From Treponema sp. (GTDB taxonomy: Bacteria; Spirochaetota; Spirochaetia; Treponematales; Breznakiellaceae), in NCBI GenBank assembly GCA_031254385.1, contig JAIRUO010000215.1, positions 1-17,495 on the forward strand: a stretch of 17,495 nt of DNA. The letters are read 5' to 3'. The position numbers were made by a program, and so were the translations under genes. Shown here one piece after another: positions 14,814-17,495 of this stretch. The notes under the pieces were generated by a model, which saw nothing but the letters and a program-made list of their open reading frames with translations, did not search any database and was not told the origin of the DNA. Each line of letters starts with the position of its first letter. Positions within the stretch are counted from its first letter, which is position 1.

Positions 14814-15302
14814 TTAATAAATTTTCACATAGAATATGTTATTAATAAACTGGTATTCCACTTTTACCGGGAATGTATCAGAAGGAACATGGAAATTTGG
14901 AGTCGTAGTATAAACCAACCCCTTATGATTATCATCATCGTTCCACCCAGGTGCAATATCTACCATATTTTCCATCCATCCGCCAGCGGTCAATGTTACA
15001 GCGCGGGATAATGAATTTTCAACTCTTACTTCGTATGGACTAATATCAGTTACGCTAATAATACTCCCCGAATTCAGACTTTGCGTTACTCTTTTTTCGG
15101 GCTGGAGGTTGTATACACTAAATACCCCATAATTTACTTTTCTCATCTCGTTAGGATTCAAAGCAATTATTGAAGAGTTTTCTTTTGTCCATTGAAAAAG
15201 GATAGTCCGGCTGCTGTTATTTATTACGGTTGTATTTTGACTAAAATTATCGCAAGCCAGCAGCAGGAAAACAATAGCTATCGCTAATAAGGTTTTTTTC
15301 AT
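14814..15302 (-). CDS. Lipoprotein, paralogue of the gene at 14272-14793
   Basis: A 162-residue lipoprotein with a standard lipobox, LLLAC, placing the lipidated cysteine at C17. The mature region shares ordered blocks with its convergent neighbour: TTVINNSSRTILFQW, IIALNPNEMRKV, YEVRVENS, LTAGGWMENM and LVYTTTPNFHV. Overall similarity is low, so the duplication is old or the pair is under divergent selection. No function can be assigned. The start has GAGGG about seven bases upstream. Only 20 bases separate the two stop codons, and no hairpin terminator is visible there, so the convergent transcripts probably overlap. Confidence 0.75.
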   Translation of the reverse strand: MKKTLLAIAIVFLLLACDNFSQNTTVINNSSRTILFQWTKENSSIIALNPNEMRKVNYGVFSVYNLQPEKRVTQSLNSGSIISVTDISPYEVRVENSLSRAVTLTAGGWMENMVDIAPGWNDDDNHKGLVYTTTPNFHVPSDTFPVKVEYQFINNIFYVKIY

Positions 15303-15342
15303 TGGTTTGCCCTCATAAAATTTGTTTGCTTAAGTTATATAC

Positions 15343-15371
15343 AGCATAAGATAACTACAATTACCTGTCAA
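15343..15371 (-). promoter_or_regulatory. Promoter of the minus-strand lipoprotein gene
   Basis: On the minus strand a perfect TTGACA (15366-15371) is followed after exactly 17 bases by TATGCT (15343-15348). This is among the best promoters in the window. Confidence 0.6.
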
Positions 15372-15405
15372 GGAGAAAAATATAGAAATGATGCAGCCAA
15401 ACTCT

Positions 15406-15888
15406 TCACAGGACAAGCTCCCAGTACCCCACATCCAGCCATCTGCCTTTTTTGAATCCTACTTCGTGAAACTGTCCAATCTTCTTGTAGCCGAAGTGTT
15501 CGACTATCCCTATGCTTGCCTCATTAGGCAGGGTAATTCCCGAAATCAGGTTATGTAAAGGAGTCGTTTTGATTGCTTCAAGAAGGCTTCCCAAAAGTTC
15601 CTTGCCCCGGCCTTTTCCCTGGGTTCCGTGTTTCAGGTAAACAGAAGTCTCCGCCGAGTATTTATAAGCGGTTCGCTCCTTCCAGGTATTGACGTATGCG
15701 TAGCCTGTAACTTCCCCTTCATCTTCCCGGACCAGATAGGGGTAATTGGCGCTGATCGCCTGGATACGTGCACTCATTTCAGCCAGGGAAAGGGGAAGCT
15801 CCTCAAAAGTAATTACCGTGTTTTCAATATAGTAGTTGTATATACTCAGGATCGCCTCCGCGTCGCTTTCTTTGACTGGTCTGATCAT
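15406..15888 (-). CDS. GNAT N-acetyltransferase of the phosphinothricin/MnaT type
   Basis: A 160-residue cytoplasmic acetyltransferase. The opening IRPVKESDAEAILSIYNYYI and the block TWKERTAYKYSAETSVYL (68-85) are characteristic of the Pat/Bar/MnaT (YncA) group. This group acetylates the amino group of phosphinothricin, methionine sulfone or sulfoximine, and related L-amino acids. The acetyl-CoA pyrophosphate loop is Q90-G-K-G-R-G95. The C-terminal part, HFGYKKIGQFHEVGFKKGRWLDVGYWEL, is also typical. The physiological substrate is probably an amino-acid analogue; this is inferred from the family. TGGAGT lies about eight bases before the ATG. It is divergent from the decarboxylase gene, with 73 bases between the starts. 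Confidence 0.88.
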   Translation of the reverse strand: MIRPVKESDAEAILSIYNYYIENTVITFEELPLSLAEMSARIQAISANYPYLVREDEGEVTGYAYVNTWKERTAYKYSAETSVYLKHGTQGKGRGKELLGSLLEAIKTTPLHNLISGITLPNEASIGIVEHFGYKKIGQFHEVGFKKGRWLDVGYWELVL

Positions 15889-15945
15889 TTGTTAAACTCC
15901 ATAAGCGCAAGCTGTATTTTGACTATAGATTATTTGGATTTTTTC

Positions 15946-15954
15946 TGCTATACA
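15946..15954 (+). promoter_or_regulatory. Extended -10 promoter of the decarboxylase gene, apparently leaderless
   Basis: TGCTATACA is an extended -10 with no well-spaced -35 (TTGACT at 15919-15924 is 24 bases away). The -10 ends seven bases before the ATG at 15962, and no ribosome site precedes that ATG. Confidence 0.4.
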
Positions 15955-15961
15955 GTTAAAC

Positions 15962-17008
15962 ATGGTACATCGAAGTGATTATATTTCCGATGCTGAATGG
16001 CAGCGTTTTATTGCTTTTTCTGAAAATCTTGAAACGCCTTGTATTGTACTCAACCTGCGCATTATAAGAGACAATTTCCTCAAATTGCGGGAATCTTTTC
16101 CCTATGCCCGTATTTATTATGCGGTCAAAGCAAATCCGCATAAGGCGGTAATTTCTCTGCTTGCCGAATTGGGTGCCTTCTTTGACATTGCCTCCTGTAA
16201 TGAGCTGGATCTTGTCATGTCTCTTGGGGTTACACCGGACAGGATGCTGTACGGAAATACGATAAAAAAGGCAAAAGATATTGCGTACTTTTATGAAAAG
16301 GGCGTGCGTATGTTTGCTACCGACAGCGAGGAGGATCTTCGAAATATCGCGTCTTTTGCTCCTCATTCAAAAATCTATGTGCGGATAATTATGGAAGAAT
16401 CCCCTACCGCAGACTGGCCTCTTTCCCGTAAATTCGGCTGCCACTCAGACATGGCGTATGATCTTCTAATACTCGCCCAATCACTGGGTATAGAGCCTTA
16501 CGGCATTTCCTTTCATGTGGGAAGCCAGCAGAGGGATATAGGGCAGTGGGACGATGCGCTGGCTAAAACAAAATACCTTTTTTCTTCTCTTAAAGAAGAA
16601 AAAAATATTCATCTTAAAATGATTAATATGGGCGGCGGATTCCCTGCATCGTACATTCAGCCGACCAATGATTTGGACGAATACGCTTCAGAAATTCATA
16701 AATACTTAACTGATGATTACGGATCAGAATTACCGCTCATAGTGCTTGAACCCGGGCGTTCTCTTGTAGGCAATAGCGGCATTTTGGTAACTCAGGTTAT
16801 TCTGGTTTCCAGAAAAAGTTATTCCGCGCTTAACCGCTGGGTATACCTTGACGCAGGCACCTTTAACGGACTAATAGAAACGCTCAATGAATCCATCAAA
16901 TACCCCATTGTGAGCAGCAGGGCTGCTTCCGACGGTGAGGAGGAGGATGTGATTCTCGCGGGGCCAACCTGCGACAGTATGGATATTCTTTATCAGGATT
17001 ATAAATAG
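15962..17008 (+). CDS. Ornithine/lysine decarboxylase (PLP fold III), cut short by an in-frame TAG
   Basis: As read, 348 residues of a group IV decarboxylase that makes putrescine or cadaverine. K56 in YYAVKANPH is the PLP-linked lysine, FHVGSQ and INMGGGFPASY line the cofactor site, EPGR binds the PLP phosphate, and C337 in GPTCDSMDIL is the catalytic cysteine contributed across the dimer. The frame then meets TAG at 17006-17008, but the same frame continues for 41 residues with the usual family ending (GAYTASY, FNGFSP) to a TGA at 17132-17134. With readthrough it would be 390 residues, a normal length. Without it the cofactor-binding tyrosine of GAYT and the final strand are lost, so the 348-residue form is probably inactive. 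Choice between ornithine and lysine is not clear. Confidence 0.88.
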   Translation: MVHRSDYISDAEWQRFIAFSENLETPCIVLNLRIIRDNFLKLRESFPYARIYYAVKANPHKAVISLLAELGAFFDIASCNELDLVMSLGVTPDRMLYGNTIKKAKDIAYFYEKGVRMFATDSEEDLRNIASFAPHSKIYVRIIMEESPTADWPLSRKFGCHSDMAYDLLILAQSLGIEPYGISFHVGSQQRDIGQWDDALAKTKYLFSSLKEEKNIHLKMINMGGGFPASYIQPTNDLDEYASEIHKYLTDDYGSELPLIVLEPGRSLVGNSGILVTQVILVSRKSYSALNRWVYLDAGTFNGLIETLNESIKYPIVSSRAASDGEEEDVILAGPTCDSMDILYQDYK

Positions 17009-17134
17009 CAGCTTCCTATTGATCTTAAAACCGGGGAGAAACTATATGTTCTTTCCACAGGTGCGTATACTGCAAGTTATGCATCCGTTGATTTCAACGG
17101 ATTCTCGCCAATAAAGACTTATATAATGTCTTGA
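17006..17134 (+). pseudogene. Severed C-terminal part of the decarboxylase
   Basis: Directly in frame after the TAG, 41 codons encode QLPIDLKTGEKLYVLSTGAY and then TASY and FNGFSP, ending at TGA 17132-17134. These are family-conserved residues: the GAYT tyrosine contacts PLP phosphate. No frameshift or insertion is present, only one stop codon. Possibilities are a recent nonsense mutation, a sequencing error, natural suppression or a pyrrolysine codon. Confidence 0.8.
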
Positions 17135-17160
17135 CAATAATTTTTTCATTATGATATAAA
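17131..17160 (+). promoter_or_regulatory. Promoter of the XRE regulator, apparently leaderless
   Basis: A perfect TTGACA (17131-17136) overlaps the TGA that ends the decarboxylase frame. TATAAA follows at 17155-17160 after 18 bases, ending six bases before the ATG at 17167. No ribosome site is present. Confidence 0.5.
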
Positions 17161-17166
17161 AATTTT

Positions 17167-17495
17167 ATGGCAGCTAAACACAGTCCGGGAGAACGGATAA
17201 CAGAACTTTGCAATACTTACTCTGTTTCCAGAGAAACTTTGGCTGAACGAAGCGGAGTCTCCCTGGAACTAATTAAAAGCATTGAAGAAGGCGGGTTTAT
17301 CCCCGACCTTGCACCACTGGTAAAGATTTCGCGCGCGCTGGGAGTGCGTCTTGGCACTCTTTTGGATGATCATGAGGAACTGGGCCCGGTTATTTCACGT
17401 TCCGGTTCCGAAAGAGAAGCTGCGCGCTTTATTACCGGCCTTTCTGCGGAAAAATCCAGCCATGATCACGAAGGTTTAAGTTTTAAGGCCATGGC
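17167..17495 (+). CDS. XRE-family transcriptional regulator, probably HTH-cupin (partial)
   Basis: The first 109 codons are visible; the gene runs off the right edge. Residues about 8-62 form a Cro/C1-type helix-turn-helix: GERITELCNTYSVSRETLAERSGVSLELIKSIEEG has the expected recognition helix at SLELIKSIE, and LAPLVKISRALGVRLGTLLDD closes the domain. The following DDHEELGPVISRSGSEREAARF resembles the linker into a C-terminal cupin domain in regulators of this type. I remember such regulators next to acyl-CoA synthetase and 2-oxoacid metabolism genes, but the neighbour here is out of view. The target is unknown. The start is the only ATG that fits, six bases after the -10 box. Confidence 0.85.
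   Translation, partial: MAAKHSPGERITELCNTYSVSRETLAERSGVSLELIKSIEEGGFIPDLAPLVKISRALGVRLGTLLDDHEELGPVISRSGSEREAARFITGLSAEKSSHDHEGLSFKAM

Noticed and set aside
17006..17008. Confident pyrrolysine call at the TAG
   Set aside because: No pyl genes are visible, TAG ends other genes normally here, and this decarboxylase family has no known pyrrolysine members; a mutation or error is simpler.
1..17495. tRNA or rRNA genes
   Set aside because: I saw no cloverleaf with a T-loop GGTTCRA pattern and CCA end, and no conserved rRNA segments, on either strand.

Overview
The window looks like chromosomal DNA of a treponeme-type spirochaete, possibly one of the gut lineages. This is inferred from gene content and order only. 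The left end resembles the cfpA / Tp0750 (von Willebrand A-like) / Tp0751 (pallilysin) neighbourhood of Treponema as I remember it. There is also a large methyl-accepting chemotaxis protein, several lipoproteins with relaxed lipoboxes, and an XRE regulator. TAA, TAG and TGA all serve as ordinary stops.

Layout. 1-3361: divergent pair of a probable cytoplasmic filament gene (minus) and a tight three-gene plus-strand operon (secreted vWA-like protein, DHH/DHHA1 phosphoesterase, membrane-anchored pallilysin-like protein). 3362-4335: accessory stretch with hairpins, a tiny Lys/Ala-rich histone-H1-like gene, a degenerate 22-23 bp direct-repeat array and a long inverted repeat built of ten-base CGGAT units. 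4336-6534: chemoreceptor (minus). 6735-9235: a URO-D-superfamily protein and a TIM-barrel glycosidase-like protein of unknown substrate. 9344-11633: KDPG aldolase fused to a VOC-like domain, KDG kinase and acylphosphatase, a sugar-acid catabolic operon. 11632-11786: cluster of palindromes between convergent genes. 11768-14100 (minus): operon of short-chain dehydrogenase, ERG2/sigma-1-receptor-family protein and SAM methyltransferase. 14272-15302: two convergent paralogous lipoproteins. 15406-15888: GNAT acetyltransferase. 15962-17134: ornithine/lysine decarboxylase split by an in-frame TAG. 17167-end: XRE regulator, truncated by the window.

The most notable system is the minus-strand operon at 11768-14100. 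Its middle gene encodes a clear homologue of eukaryotic sterol C8-C7 isomerase ERG2 / sigma-1 receptor. It keeps the two key acidic residues at exactly the human spacing, and it is flanked by a hydroxysteroid-dehydrogenase-like SDR and a methyltransferase. Together they suggest modification of a sterol-like or other polycyclic or isoprenoid lipid in a bacterium not expected to make sterols. Second is the decarboxylase, whose open frame continues past one TAG for 41 well-conserved family residues. Third is a family of small dispersed hairpins whose stems differ by compensatory changes. One copy supplies the last codons and just precedes the stop codon of the methyltransferase.
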